A DNA stretch of 64,000 nt from Cyprinodon diabolis. Its lineage: Eukaryota > Chordata > Actinopteri > Cyprinodontiformes > Cyprinodontidae. A program made the translations under genes and the position numbers. The DNA lies in the NCBI GenBank assembly GCA_030533445.1, contig JARPUW010000567.1, positions 62,001 through 126,000 of the forward strand. Direction: 5' to 3'. Positions 32,500 to 44,763 of the stretch are shown piece by piece. How positions within the stretch are numbered: position 1 is the stretch's first letter; every line of letters starts with the position of its first letter. The notes below the pieces were generated by a model. That model did not search any database, was not told the origin of the DNA, and was given only the letters and a program-made list of their open reading frames with translations.

Positions 32500-35400
32500 T
32501 TGGTAACCTTGACAACGCTTAACGAGCCTCTCACTGACACAGACAACAGCTGCACTCACTATTGGTTTCTTCTTCCCAGGCTTTTTTGTATGGGAAGAAC
32601 GGCACCGAACAAACGACTACTGATCAAAAACCGTATGAGTTATTCAAAAAACATTTTCACCATGAGAATCAGCAATCCTTCGACTCCAACTATACCAACT
32701 TTGGTGTATGTGTGTCATTCAGAAAAATATTTATGACGAGTTGAAAACACATAGTCTGATTCGTTTCTCTCCCATCTTCAGCTCAAAAAGAATAGAGAAA
32801 GGCTGAAACTCTCATCGACTTTAGGTTGGTCTGGAGGGTTTTTAAGGAAAAGTATTAATCCTACCGTAATTCCGAAGACATTGTGTGAGTCCAGAGGTTT
32901 CAGTCTACAAACTGACCAAAAATGGTGACTGTAGCTCCAAATATGTGGCCGTGAGGGCGAGAATAAGATGTTTGATCTGAAAAAAATGGCCGCCTCACAC
33001 TAAGATTTCAGCAGCTGCACTCTAGCAGGCTGCTGCAGAAGCTAACTGTCAGCTAGCTTCCAGGTGCTTACCCTCCGAAAAAACGACTGCTGAGCAAAAA
33101 CCGTAAAAGATATCTGAAAAATTCTTTCAGTGAAAGCAACATCTATCCTTTGTCTCAGACTGGGGTAACCTTCATGTCTGTAGGTCTTTCACAACCCAAA
33201 ACGAAGCACAAACAAAATGGTTGGCCCACCTGCTCCTCCCTTTCTTTTAACTGCAGGACCTCACTCTCACTCACCTTTTAGCTGCTAAAGCACCCCTCCG
33301 AACAAACGACTGCTGAGTAAAAACCGTAAAAGGTATCTGAAAAATTCTTTTTATCTAAGCGACAGCTATATCTTGTCTTCGATTGGAGTAACTTTCATGG
33401 CTGTAGGTCATCTACAAACTGAATGGGAAGAGAAAGAAAAAGAAAAAACGTTTCATCACACCTAAGCTTCTAATTGAGCTAGCTGCAGCAGGTCACTGTC
33501 ACTCAGCTTTCAGGTGCTTAAAATGTCCTCCGAACAAACGACTGCTGAGCAAAAACCGTATGAGTTATTCAAAAAATTTTTTCACCGTGAGCGTCAGTCA
33601 TCCTTCGACTCCAACTATGCCAACTTTGGTGTATGTGTGTCATTCAGAAAAATATTTATGACGAGTTTAAAACACATAGTCTGATTCGTTTTTCTCCCCT
33701 CTTCTGCTCCAAAACCAATGAAAAACGGCTCTGATTTTCATCGACTTTAGGTCGGTCTGGAGGGTTTTTAAGGAAAAGTATTAATCCTACCGTAATTCCG
33801 AAGATATTGTGTGGGTCCAGAGATTTCAGTCTACAAACTGACCAAAAATGGTGACTCTAGCTATAAATATGTGGCCGTGAGGGCGAGTTTAAAATGTTTT
33901 TTTGTGTTTAAAAAACGCCTGCCTCACACTCTAGCTTTTCAGTTGCTCCACTCTAGCAGGCTGGATTTTGCTAAAACTTTGTGGCGCTTGAGGTCTGATT
34001 ATACAAAAACCGTAGCAGTTATCAACATACCGTCTTCAGTTTTAAATAGACGAAGGATTTATCTACAAACTGAGCTTCAAACTGTTTTTCTAGGTGAATG
34101 TATGCCGACACAGTGAAGTGCTGTTTTTTATGCTTTTTTTTTCCTCTCCCCATTCATTTCCTATGGGATTTTTTTGCGACGTTTTCGCTAATAATTCGCA
34201 AACCTTCGGACTAATGAGAAAGTTTTATACAAGCACACATCACCCCATTGGTCCCGACGCGTGTGCCAACTTTGGGCCCGATCCGCCAAACCGTGCGGGA
34301 CTAGTTACGCGCCGAAGTTTTGGGTATACGGGAGAATTATAATAACTAGAAAATTTCTAAAGAAATTTTGAGGGGGGCCACCTACTGCCCGTCTGGGGAA
34401 CCGGGCCAATACGGCCCTGGCAAGTGACGTCGGGACTCCCCAGACCAACTGCTTACGCCTTTGAGGGCTGCTGAGGGAAGGAAAGAGGGCAAGTTCATGG
34501 GCAAAGAGAGCTGTGTGCCACTTGTGCTGAAATCTGGGAAATAGACGTGCACAGCGTATGATGCACAAGGGTAATATGGGTTGTCCATATTGAAACACAG
34601 TGGGTAAAGCCCAGTTGGCGGGCTTCGCCCGCCTGCTAGGAGCCATCTCAGTGAAGAAAAAAATCACCAATGGCGGGCTCTGCCCGCCTTCTAAGAGCCA
34701 TTGCAGTGATGAAATCACCAATGGCGGGCCCTGCCCGCCTGCTAAGAGCCATTGCAGTGATGTAATCACCTTTGGCGGGCTCCGCCCGCCTGTTACCATT
34801 GGCGGGCTCCGCCCACCTTCTAAGAGCCATTGCAGTGATGAAATCACCAATGGCAATGAGCAATATGCCAGAATGTATGAGTGTGTATAAGGAAGAGGCT
34901 TTTATTCTGTAGAGTCCTTGTAGTCTTATTTTGAAAGTCTATCATGAATGTGCATCAAAAGATGGGTCACGCCCAGCAGTGATATAGAATCCATTTCCAA
35001 ATGTTAAATCACTGGTTTTCCATGTTATTAGGTGAATAGTTGCTGTATTACAGAGTAAATGGGAGACTTTTATTGTGAAATTTGCTCTGGGGTGTGTTTT
35101 GAAAAGGTCACTAGAGTCTAATAAAAACAACCTGGAAGAGTTTGGGTCATAATGTTGAGCCATTTGCATCAATTAATGCATTACTATAATCTAGAGGCTT
35201 TTATTTTGTAGGGTCCCTGGAGTCTTATTTTGAAAGTCCAACAGAGTTGTGTTTATAGAAAATGTTCAGACCCGTCAATGATAGTTGATTACTTTCCAAT
35301 CGTTAAATCACTCTTTTTCCATGTTATTAGGGCAGTAGATGAAGCGGAAATGGGAGGCTTTTATTTTGAAATTTGCTATAGGGTGTGTTTTAAACAGTCT

Positions 35401-35668
35401 CCTAGAGTCTATTCTCTAAAACGGGGTTGAGTTTGGGTCATAATGTTGAGCCATATAGGGCAATAAATATATGTAAAAAATATAGAGGCTTTTATTTTGT
35501 AGGGTCCCTGGAGTCTTATTTTGAAAGTCTATCAGTGCTGAGTGGCAAGGGAAGTGTCATGTACAGCAGTCATATAGTATCCATTTCCCAATGTTAAATC
35601 AGTCCTTTCACCCTCCATTAGATTAATATGTGCTGTTTAAAACAGCAGAGGTAAAATCTGTTTGAAGC
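32500..35668 (+). repeat. Unit U11 (3,169 bp)
   Basis: Complete unit without the minisatellite, five hairpins. CCGAAAAAACGACT near 33075 is shared with U7. Private variants include CTTTCTTTTAACTGC near 33240 and GGGCCCTGCCC in the third hairpin near 34727. Confidence 0.95.
34617..34854 (+). repeat. 51-bp GC-hairpin array, five hairpins (U11)
   Basis: The third hairpin reads GGCGGGCCCTGCCCGCC, and the last arm is GCCCACC, which breaks one pair. Confidence 0.95.
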
Positions 35669-38600
35669 TTGGTAACCTTGACAACGCTTAACGAGCCTCT
35701 CACTGACACAGACAACAGCTGCACTCACTATTGGTTTCTTCTTCCCAGGCTTTTTTGTATGGGAAGAACGGCACCGAACAAACGACTACTGATCAAAAAC
35801 CGTATGAGTTATTCAAAAAACATTTTCACCATGAGCATCAGCAATCCTTCAACTCCAACTATACCAACTTTGGTGTATGTGTGTCATTCAGAAAAATATT
35901 TATGACGAGTTGAAAACACATAGTCTGATTCGTTTCTCTCCCATCTTCAGCTCAAAAAGAATAGAGAAAGGCTGAAACTCTCATCGACTTTAGGTTGGTC
36001 TGGAGGGTTTTTAAGGAAAAGTATTAATCCTACCGTAATTCCGAAGACATTGTGTGAGTCCAGAGGTTTCAGTCTACAAACTGACCAAAAATGGTGACTG
36101 TAGCTCCAAATATGTGGCCGTGAGGGCGAGAATAAGATGTTTGATCTTAAAAAAATGGCCGCCTCACACTAAGATTTCAGCAGCTGCACTCTAGCAGGCT
36201 GCTGCAGAAGCTAACTGTCAGCTAGCTTCCAGGTGCTTACCCTCCGAACAAACGACTGCTGAGCAAAAACCGTAAAAGATATCTGAAAAATTCTTTCAGT
36301 GAAAGCAACATCTATCCTTTGTCTCAGACTGGGGTAACCTTCATGTCTGTAGGTCTTTCACAACCCAAAACGAAGCACAAACAAAATGGTTGGCCCACCT
36401 GCTCCTCCCTTTGTTTGAACTGCAGGACCTCACTCTCACTCACCTTTTAGCTGCTAAAGCACCCCTCCGAACAAACGACTGCTGAGTAAAAACCGTAAAA
36501 GGTATCTGAAAAATTCTTTTTATCTAAGCGACAGCTATATCTTGTCTTCAATTGGAGTAACTTTCATGGCTGTAGGTCATCTACAAACTGAATGGGAAGA
36601 GAAAGAAAAAGAAAAAACGTTTCATCACACCTAAGCTTCTAATTGAGCTAGCTGCAGCAGGTCACTGTCACTCAGCTTTCAGGTGCTTAAAATGTCCTCC
36701 GAACAAACGACTGCTGAGCAAAAACCGTATGAGTTATTCAAAAAATTTTTTCACCGTGAGCGTCAGTCATCCTTCGACTCCAACTATGCCAACTTTGGTG
36801 TATGTGTGTCATTCAGAAAAATATTTATGACGAGTTTAAAACACATAGTCTGATTCGTTTTTCTCCCCTCTTCTGCTCCAAAACCAATGAAAAACGGCTC
36901 TGATTTTCATCGACTTTAGGTCGGTCTGGAGGGTTTTTAAGGAAAAGTATTAATCCTACCGTAATTCCGAAGATATTGTGTGGGTCCAGAGATTTCAGTC
37001 TACAAACTGACCAAAAATGGTGACTCTAGCTATAAATATGTGGCCGTGAGGGCGAGTTTAAAATGTTTTTTTGTGTTTAAAAAACGCCTGCCTCACACTC
37101 TAGCTTTTCAGTTGCTCCACTCTAGCAGGCTGGATTTTGCTAAAACTTTGTGGCGCTTGAGGTCTGATTATACAAAAACCGTAGCAGTTATCAACATACC
37201 GTCTTCAGTTTTAAATAGACGAAGGATTTATCTACAAACTGAGCTTCAAACTGTTTTTCTAGGTGAATGTATGGCGACACAGTGAAGTGCTGTTTTTTAT
37301 GCTTTTTTTTTCCTCTCCCCATTCATTTCCTATGGGATTTTTTTGCGACGTTTTCGCTAATAATTCGCAAACCTTCGGACTAATGAGAAAGTTTTATACA
37401 AGCACACATCACCCCATTGGTCCCGACGCGTGTGCCAACTTTGGGCCCGATCCGCCAAACCGTGCGGGACTAGTTACGCGCCGAAGTTTTGGGTATACGG
37501 GAGAATTATAATAACTAGAAAATTTCTAAAGAAATTTTGAGGGGGGCCACCTACTGCCCGTCTGGGGAACCGGGCCAATACGGCCCTGGCAAGTGACGTC
37601 GGGGCTCCCCAGACCAACTGCTTACGCCTTTGAGGGCTGCTGAGGGAAGGAAAGAGGGCAAGTTCATGGGCAAAGAGAGCTGTGTGCCACTTGTGCTGAA
37701 ATCTGGGAAATAGACGTGCACAGCGTATGATGCACAAGGGTAATATGGGTTGTCCATATTGAAACACAGTGGGTAAAGCCCAGTTGGCGGGCTTCGCCCG
37801 CCTGCTAGGAGCCATCTCAGTGAAGAAAAAAATCACCAATGGCGGGCTCTGCCCGCCTTCTAAGAGCCATTGCAGTGATGAAATCACCAATGGCGGGCTA
37901 CGCCCGCCTGCTAAGAGCCATTGCGGTGATGTAATCACCTTTGGCGGGCTCCGCCCGCCTGTTACCATTGGCGGGCTCCGCCCGCCTTCTAAGAGCCATT
38001 GCAGTGATGAAATCACCAATGGCAATGAGCAATATGCCAGAATGTATGAGTGTGTATAAGGAAGAGGCTTTTATTCTGTAGAGTCCTTGTAGTCTTATTT
38101 TGAAAGTCTATCATGAATGTGCATCAAAAGATGGGTCACGCCCAGCAGTGATATAGAATCCATTTCCAAATGTTAAATCACTGGTTTTCCATGTTATTAG
38201 GTGAATAGTTGCTGTATTACAGAGTAAATGGGAGACTTTTATTGTGAAATTTGCTCTGGGGTGTGTTTTGAAAAGGTCACTAGAGTGTAATAAAAACAAC
38301 CTGGAAGAGTTTGGGTCATAATGTTGAGCCATTTGCATCAATTAATGCATTAGTATAATCTAGAGGCTTTTATTTTGTAGGGTCCCTGGAGTCTTATTTT
38401 GAAAGTCCAACAGAGTTGTGTTTATAGAAAATGTTCAGATCCGTCAATGATAGTTGATTACTTTCCAATCGTTAAATCACTCTTTTTCCATTTTATTAGG
38501 GCAGTAGATGAAGCGGAAATGGGAGGCTTTTATTTTGAAATTTGCTATAGGGTGTGTTTTAAACAGTCTCCTAGAGTCTATTCTCTAAAACGGGGTTGAG

Positions 38601-38837
38601 TTTGGGTCATAATGTTGAGCCATATAGGGCAATAAATATATGTAAAAAATATAGAGGCTTTTATTTTGTAGGGTCCCTGGAGTCTTATTTTGAAAGTCTA
38701 TCAGTGCTGAGTGGCAAGGGAAGTGTCATGGACAGCAGTCATATAGTATCCATTTCCCAATGTTAAATCAGTCCTTTCACCCTCCATTAGATTAATATGT
38801 GCTGTTTAAAACAGCAGAGGTAAAATCTGTTTGAAGC
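35669..38837 (+). repeat. Unit U12 (3,169 bp)
   Basis: Complete unit without the minisatellite, five hairpins. From 37312 onward it is indistinguishable from U7 at every diagnostic site I checked. Before that point it differs from U7 at 37311 (T against C) and further upstream. Confidence 0.95.
37786..38023 (+). repeat. 51-bp GC-hairpin array, five hairpins (U12)
   Basis: Same variants as U7. Confidence 0.95.
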
Positions 38838-40689
38838 TTGGTAACCTTGACAACGCTTAAGGAGCCTCTCACTGACACAGACAACAGCTGCACTCACTAT
38901 TGGTTTCTTCTTCCCAGGCTTTTTTGTATGGGAAGAACGGCACCGAACAAACGACTACTGATCAAAAACCGTATGAGTTATTCAAAAAACATTTTCCCCA
39001 TGAGCATCAGCAATCCTTCGACTCCAACTATACCAACTTTGGTGTATGTGTGTCATTCAGAAAAATATTTATGACGAGTTGAAAACACATAGTCTGATTC
39101 GTTTCTCTCCCATCTTCAGCTCAAAAAGAATAGAGAAAGGCTGAAACTCTCATCGACTTTAGGTTGGTCTGGAGGGTTTTTAAGGAAAAGTATTAATCCT
39201 ACCGTAATTCCAAAGACATTGTGTGAGTCCAGAGGTTTCAGTCTACAAACTGACCAAAAATGGTGACTGTAGCTCCAAATATGTGGCCGTGAGGGCGAGA
39301 ATAAGATGTTTGATCTTAAAAAAATGGCCGCCTCACACTAAGATTTCAGCAGCTGCACTCTAGCAGGCTGCTGCAGAAGCTAACTGTCAGCTAGCTTCCA
39401 GGTGCTTACCCTCCGAACAAACGACTGCTGAGCAAAAACCGTAAAAGGTATCTGAAAAATTCTTTCAGTGAAAGCAACATCTATCCTTTGTCTCAGACTG
39501 GGGTAACCTTCATGTCTGTAGGTCTTTCACAACCCAAAACGAAGCACAAACAAAATGGTTGGCCCACCTGCTCCTCCCTTTGTTTGAACTGCAGGACCTC
39601 ACTCTCACTCACCTTTTAGCTGCTAAAGCACCCCTCCGAACAAACGACTGCTGAGTAAAAACCGTAAAAGGTATCTGAAAAATTCTTTTTATCTAAGCGA
39701 CAGCTATATCTTGTCTTCAATTGGAGTAACTTTCATGGCTGTAGGTCATCTACAAACTGAATGGGAAGAGAAAGAAAAAGAAAAAACGTTTCATCACACC
39801 TAAGCTTCTAATTGAGCTAGCTGCAGCAGGTCACTCTCACTCAGCTTTCAGGTGCTTAAAATGTCCTCCGAACAAACGACTGCTGAGCAAAAACCGTATG
39901 AGTTATTCAAAAAAAAATTTCACCGTGAGCGTCAGTCATCCTTCGACTCCAACTATGCCAACTTTGGTGTATGTGTGTCATTCAGAAAAATATTTATGAC
40001 GAGTTTAAAACACATAGTCTGATTCGTTTTTCTCCCCTCTTCTGCTCCAAAACCAATGAAAAACGGCTCTGATTTTCATCGACTTTAGGTCGGTCTGGAG
40101 GGTTTTTAAGGAAAAGTATTAATCCTACCGTAATTCCGAAGATATTGTGTGGGTCCAGAGATTTCAGTCTACAAACTGACCAAAAAAGGTGACTCTAGCT
40201 ATAAATATGTGGCCGTGAGGGCGAGTTTAAAATGTTTTTTTGTGTTTAAAAAACGCCTGCCTCACACTCTAGCTTTTCAGTTGCTCCACTCTAGCAGGCT
40301 GGATTTTGCTAAAACTTTGTGGCGCTTGAGGTCTGATTATACAAAAACCGTAGCAGTTATCAACATACCGTCTTCAGTTTTAAATAGACGAAGGATTTAT
40401 CTACAAACTGAGCTTCAAACTGTTTTTCTAGGTGAATGTATGCCGACACAGTGAAGTGCTGTTTTTTATGCTTTTTTTTTCCTCTCCCCATTCATTTCCT
40501 ATGGGATTTTTTTGCGACGTTTTCGCTAATAATTCGCAAACCTTCGGACTAATGAGAAAGTTTTATACAAGCACACATCACCCCATTGGTCCCGACGCGT
40601 GTGCCAACTTTGGGCCCGATCCGCCAAACCGTGCGGGACTAGTTACGCGCCGAAGTTTTGGGTATACGGGAGAATTATAATAATAATAA

Positions 40690-40755
40690 TAATACGCGGA
40701 ATAAATATGTGCAATAGTAGTAGGTGGGCCATGCCTTCGGCATGTGGCCCCCCAA
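40690..40755 (+). repeat. 66-bp minisatellite, one copy (U13)
   Basis: Single copy at the position expected from the 16,332-bp duplication, identical to the U8 copy including the longer TAA run. Confidence 0.95.
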
Positions 40756-41026
40756 CTAGAAAATTTCTAAAGAAATTTTGAGGGGGGCCACCTACTGCCC
40801 GTCTGGGGAACCGGGCCAATACGGCCCTGGCAAGTGACGTCGGGGCTCCCCAGACCAACTGCTTACGCCTTTGAGGGCTGCTGAGGGAAGGAAAGAGGGC
40901 AAGTTCATGGGCAAAGAGAGCTGTGTGCCACTTGTGCTGAAATCTGGGAAATAGACGTGCACAGCGTATGATGCACAAGGGTAATATGGGTTGTCCATAT
41001 TGAAACACAGTGGGTAAAGCCCAGTT

Positions 41027-41264
41027 GGCGGGCTTCGCCCGCCTGCTAGGAGCCATCTCATTGAAGAAAAAAATCACCAATGGCGGGCTCTGCCCGCCTT
41101 CTAAGAGCCATTGCAGTGATGAAATCACCAATGGCGGGCTCCGCCCGCCTGCTAAGAGCCATTGCAGTGATGTAATCACCTTTGGCGGGCTCCGCCCGCC
41201 TGTTACCATTGGCGGGCTCCGCCCGCCTTCTAAGAGCCATTGCAGTTATGAAATCACCAATGGC
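41027..41264 (+). repeat. 51-bp GC-hairpin array, five hairpins (U13)
   Basis: Same variants as U8. Confidence 0.95.
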
Positions 41265-41894
41265 AATGAGCAATATGCCAGAATGTATGAGTGTGTATAA
41301 GGAAGAGGCTTTTATTCTGTAGAGTCCTTGTAGTCTTATTTTGAAAGTCTATCATGAATGTGCATCAAAAGATGGGTCACGCCCAGCAGTGATATGGAAT
41401 CCATTTCCAAATCTTAAATCACTGGTTTTCCATGTTATTAGGTGAATAGTTGCTGTATTACAGAGTAAATGGGAGACTTTTATTGTGAAATTTGCTCTGG
41501 GGTGTGTTTTGAAAAGGTCACTAGAGTCTAATAAAAACAACCTGGAAGAGTTTGGGTCATAATGTTGAGCCATTTGCATCAATTAATGCATTAGTATAAT
41601 CTAGAGGCTTTTATGTTGTAGGGTCCCCGGAGTCTTATTTTGAAAGTCCAACAGAGTTGTGTTTATAGAAAATGTTCAGACCCGTCAATGATAGTTGATT
41701 ACTTTCCAATCGTTAAATCACTCTTTTTCCATGTTATTAGGGCAGTAGATGAAGCGGAAATGGGAGGCTTTTATTTTGAAATTTGCTATAGGGTGTATTT
41801 TAAACAGTCTCCTAGAGTCTATTCTCTAAAACGGGGTTGAGTTTGGGTCATAATGTTGAGCCATATAGGGCAATAAATATATGTAAAAAATATA

Positions 41895-42185
41895 GAGGCT
41901 TTTATTTTGTAGGGTCCCTGGAGTCTTATTTTGAAAGTCCAACAGAGTTGTGTTTATAGAAAATGTTCAGACCCGTCAATGATAGTTGATTACTTTCCAA
42001 TCGTTAAATCACTCTTTTTCCATGTTATTAGGGCAGTAGATGAAGCGGAAATGGGAGGCTTTTATTTTGAAATTTGCTATAGGGTGTGTTTTAAACAGTC
42101 TCCTAGAGTCTATTCTCTAAAACGGGGTTGAGTTTGGGTCATAATGTTGAGCCATATAGGGCAATAAATATATGTAAAAAATATA
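41895..42185 (+). repeat. Extra S2 subrepeat (U13)
   Basis: Same arrangement and same private changes as in U8, displaced by 16,332 bp. It was inherited through the large block duplication. Confidence 0.93.
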
Positions 42186-44215
42186 GAGGCTTTTATTTTG
42201 TAGGGTCCCTGGAGTCTTATTTTGAAAGTCTATCAGTGCTGAGTGGCAAGGGAAGTGTCATGGACAGCAGTCATATAGTATCCATTTCCCAATGTTAAAT
42301 CAGTCCTTTCACCCTCCATTAGATTAATATGTGCTGTTTAAAACAGCAGAGGTAAAATCTGTTTGAAGCTTGGTAACCTTGACAACGCTTAACGAGCCTC
42401 TCACTGACACAGACAACAGCTGCACTCACTATTGGTTTCTTCTTCCCAGGCTTTTTTGTATGGGAAGAACGGCACCGAACAAACGACTACTGATCAAAAA
42501 CCGTATGAGTTATTCAAAAAACATTTTCACCATGAGCATCAGCAATCCTTCGACTCCAACTATACCAACTTTGGTGTATGTGTGTCATTCAGAAAAATAT
42601 TTATGACGAGTTGAAAACACATAGTCTGATTCGTTTCTCTCCCATCTTCAGCTCAAAAAGAATAGAGAAAGGCTGAAACTCTCATCGACTTTAGGTTGGT
42701 CTGGAGGGTTTTTAAGGAAAAGTATTAATCCTACCGTAATTCCGAAGACATTGTGTGAGTCCAGAGGTTTCAGTCTACAAACTGACCAAAAATGGTGACT
42801 GTAGCTCCAAATATGTGGCCGTGAGGGCGAGAATAAGATGTTTGATCTTAAAAAAATGGCCGCCTCACACTAAGATTTCAGCAGCTGCACTCTAGCAGGC
42901 TGCTGCAGAAGCTAACTGTCAGCTAGCTTCCAGGTGCTTACCCTCCGAACAAACGACTGCTGAGCAAAAACCGTAAAAGATATCTGAAAAATTCTTTCAG
43001 TGAAAGCAACATCTATCCTTTGTCTCAGACTGGGGTAACCTTCATGTCTGTAGGTCTTTCACAACCCAAAACGAAGCACAAACAAAATGGTTGGCCCACC
43101 TGCTCCTCCCTTTGTTTGAACTGCAGGACCTCACTCTCACTCACCTTTTAGCTGCTAAAGCACCCCTCCGAACAAACGACTGCTGAGTAAAAACCGTAAA
43201 AGGTATCTGAAAAATTCTTTTTATCTAAGCGACAGCTATATCTTGTCTTCAATTGGAGTAACTTTCATGGCTGTAGGTCATCTACAAACTGAATGGGAAG
43301 AGAAAGAAAAAGAAAAAACGTTTCATCACACCTAAGCTTCTAATTGAGCTAGCTGCAGCAGGTCACTGTCACTCAGCTTTCAGGTGCTTAAAATGTCCTC
43401 CGAACAAACGACTGCTGAGCAAAAACCGTATGAGTTATTCAAAAAATTTTTTCACCGTGAGCGTCAGTCATCCTTCGACTCCAACTATGCCAACTTTGGT
43501 GTATGTGTGTCATTCAGAAAAATATTTATGACGAGTTTAAAACACATAGTCTGATTCGTTTTTCTCCCCTCTTCTGCTCCAAAACCAATGAAAAACGGCT
43601 CTGATTTTCATCGACTTTAGGTCGGTCTGGAGGGTTTTTAAGGAAAAGTATTAATCCTACCGTAATTCCGAAGATATTGTGTGGGTCCAGAGATTTCAGT
43701 CTACAAACTGACCAAAAATGGTGACTCTAGCTATAAATATGTGGCCGTGAGGGCGAGTTTAAAATGTTTTTTTGTGTTTAAAAAACGCCTGCCTCACACT
43801 CTAGCTTTTCAGTTGCTCCACTCTAGCAGGCTGGATTTTGCTAAAACTTTGTGGCGCTTGAGGTCTGATTATACAAAAACCGTAGCAGTTATCAACATAC
43901 CGTCTACAGTTTTAAATAGACGAAGGATTTATCTACAAACTGAGCTTCAAACTGTTTTTCTAGGTGAATGTATGGCGACACAGTGAAGTGCTGTTTTTTA
44001 TGCTTTTTTTTTCCTCTCCCCATTCATTTCCTATGGGATTTTTTTGCGACGTTTTCGCTAATAATTCGCAAACCTTCGGACTAATGAGAAAGTTTTATAC
44101 AAGCACACATCACCCCATTGGTCCCGACACGTGTGCCAACTTTGGGCCCGATCCGCCAAACCGTGCGGGACTAGTTACGCGCCGAAGTTTTGGGTATACG
44201 GGAGAATTATAATAA

Positions 44216-44281
44216 TAATACGCGGAATAAATATGTGCAATAGTAGTAGGTGGGCCATGCCTTCGGCATGTGGCCCCCCAA
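44216..44281 (+). repeat. 66-bp minisatellite, one copy (U14)
   Basis: Its first base is exactly where U14 stops matching U9, which has no copy. Confidence 0.95.
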
Positions 44282-44552
44282 CTAGAAAATTTCTAAAGAA
44301 ATTTTGAGGGGGGCCACCTACTGCCCGTCTGGGGAACCGGGCCAATACGGCCCTGGCAAGTGACGTCGGGGCTCCCCAGACCAACTGCTTACGCCTTTGA
44401 GGGCTGCTGAGGGAAGGAAAGAGGGCAAGTTCATGGGTAAAGAGAGCTGTGTGCCACTTGTGCTGAAATCTGGGAAATAGACGTGCACAGCGTATGATGC
44501 ACAAGGGTAATATGGGTTGTCCATATTGAAACACAGTGGGTAAAGCCCAGTT

Positions 44553-44763
44553 GGCGGGCTTCGCCCGCCTGCGAGGAGCCATCTCAGTGAAGAAAAAAAT
44601 CACCAATGGCGGGCTCTGCCCGCCTTCTAAGAGCCATTGCAGTGATGAAATCACCAATGGCGGGCTCCGCCCGCCTGCTAAGAGCCATTGCAGTGATGTA
44701 ATCACCTTTGGCGGGCTCCGCCCGCCTTCTAAGAGCCATTGCAGTGATGAAATCACCAATGGC
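44553..44763 (+). repeat. 51-bp GC-hairpin array, four hairpins (U14)
   Basis: Lacks one hairpin and the CTGTTACCATT joint but keeps the ATCACCTTTGGC spacer, so it lost a 27-bp piece relative to the five-hairpin form. Confidence 0.95.

Larger units (their letters stand above)
38838..42369 (+). repeat. Unit U13 (3,532 bp), with extra subrepeat
   Basis: Same length and same private variants as U8, including one minisatellite copy, CATTGAAG near 41059, GTTATG near 41246 and the extra 291-bp S2 copy (41895-42185). Confidence 0.95.
37312..44215 (+). repeat. Duplicated block X, copy 2 (6.9 kb)
   Basis: Partner of 20980-27883, in direct orientation, with 9.4 kb of other units between the copies. 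I found no difference at any variant position compared. Confidence 0.9.
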
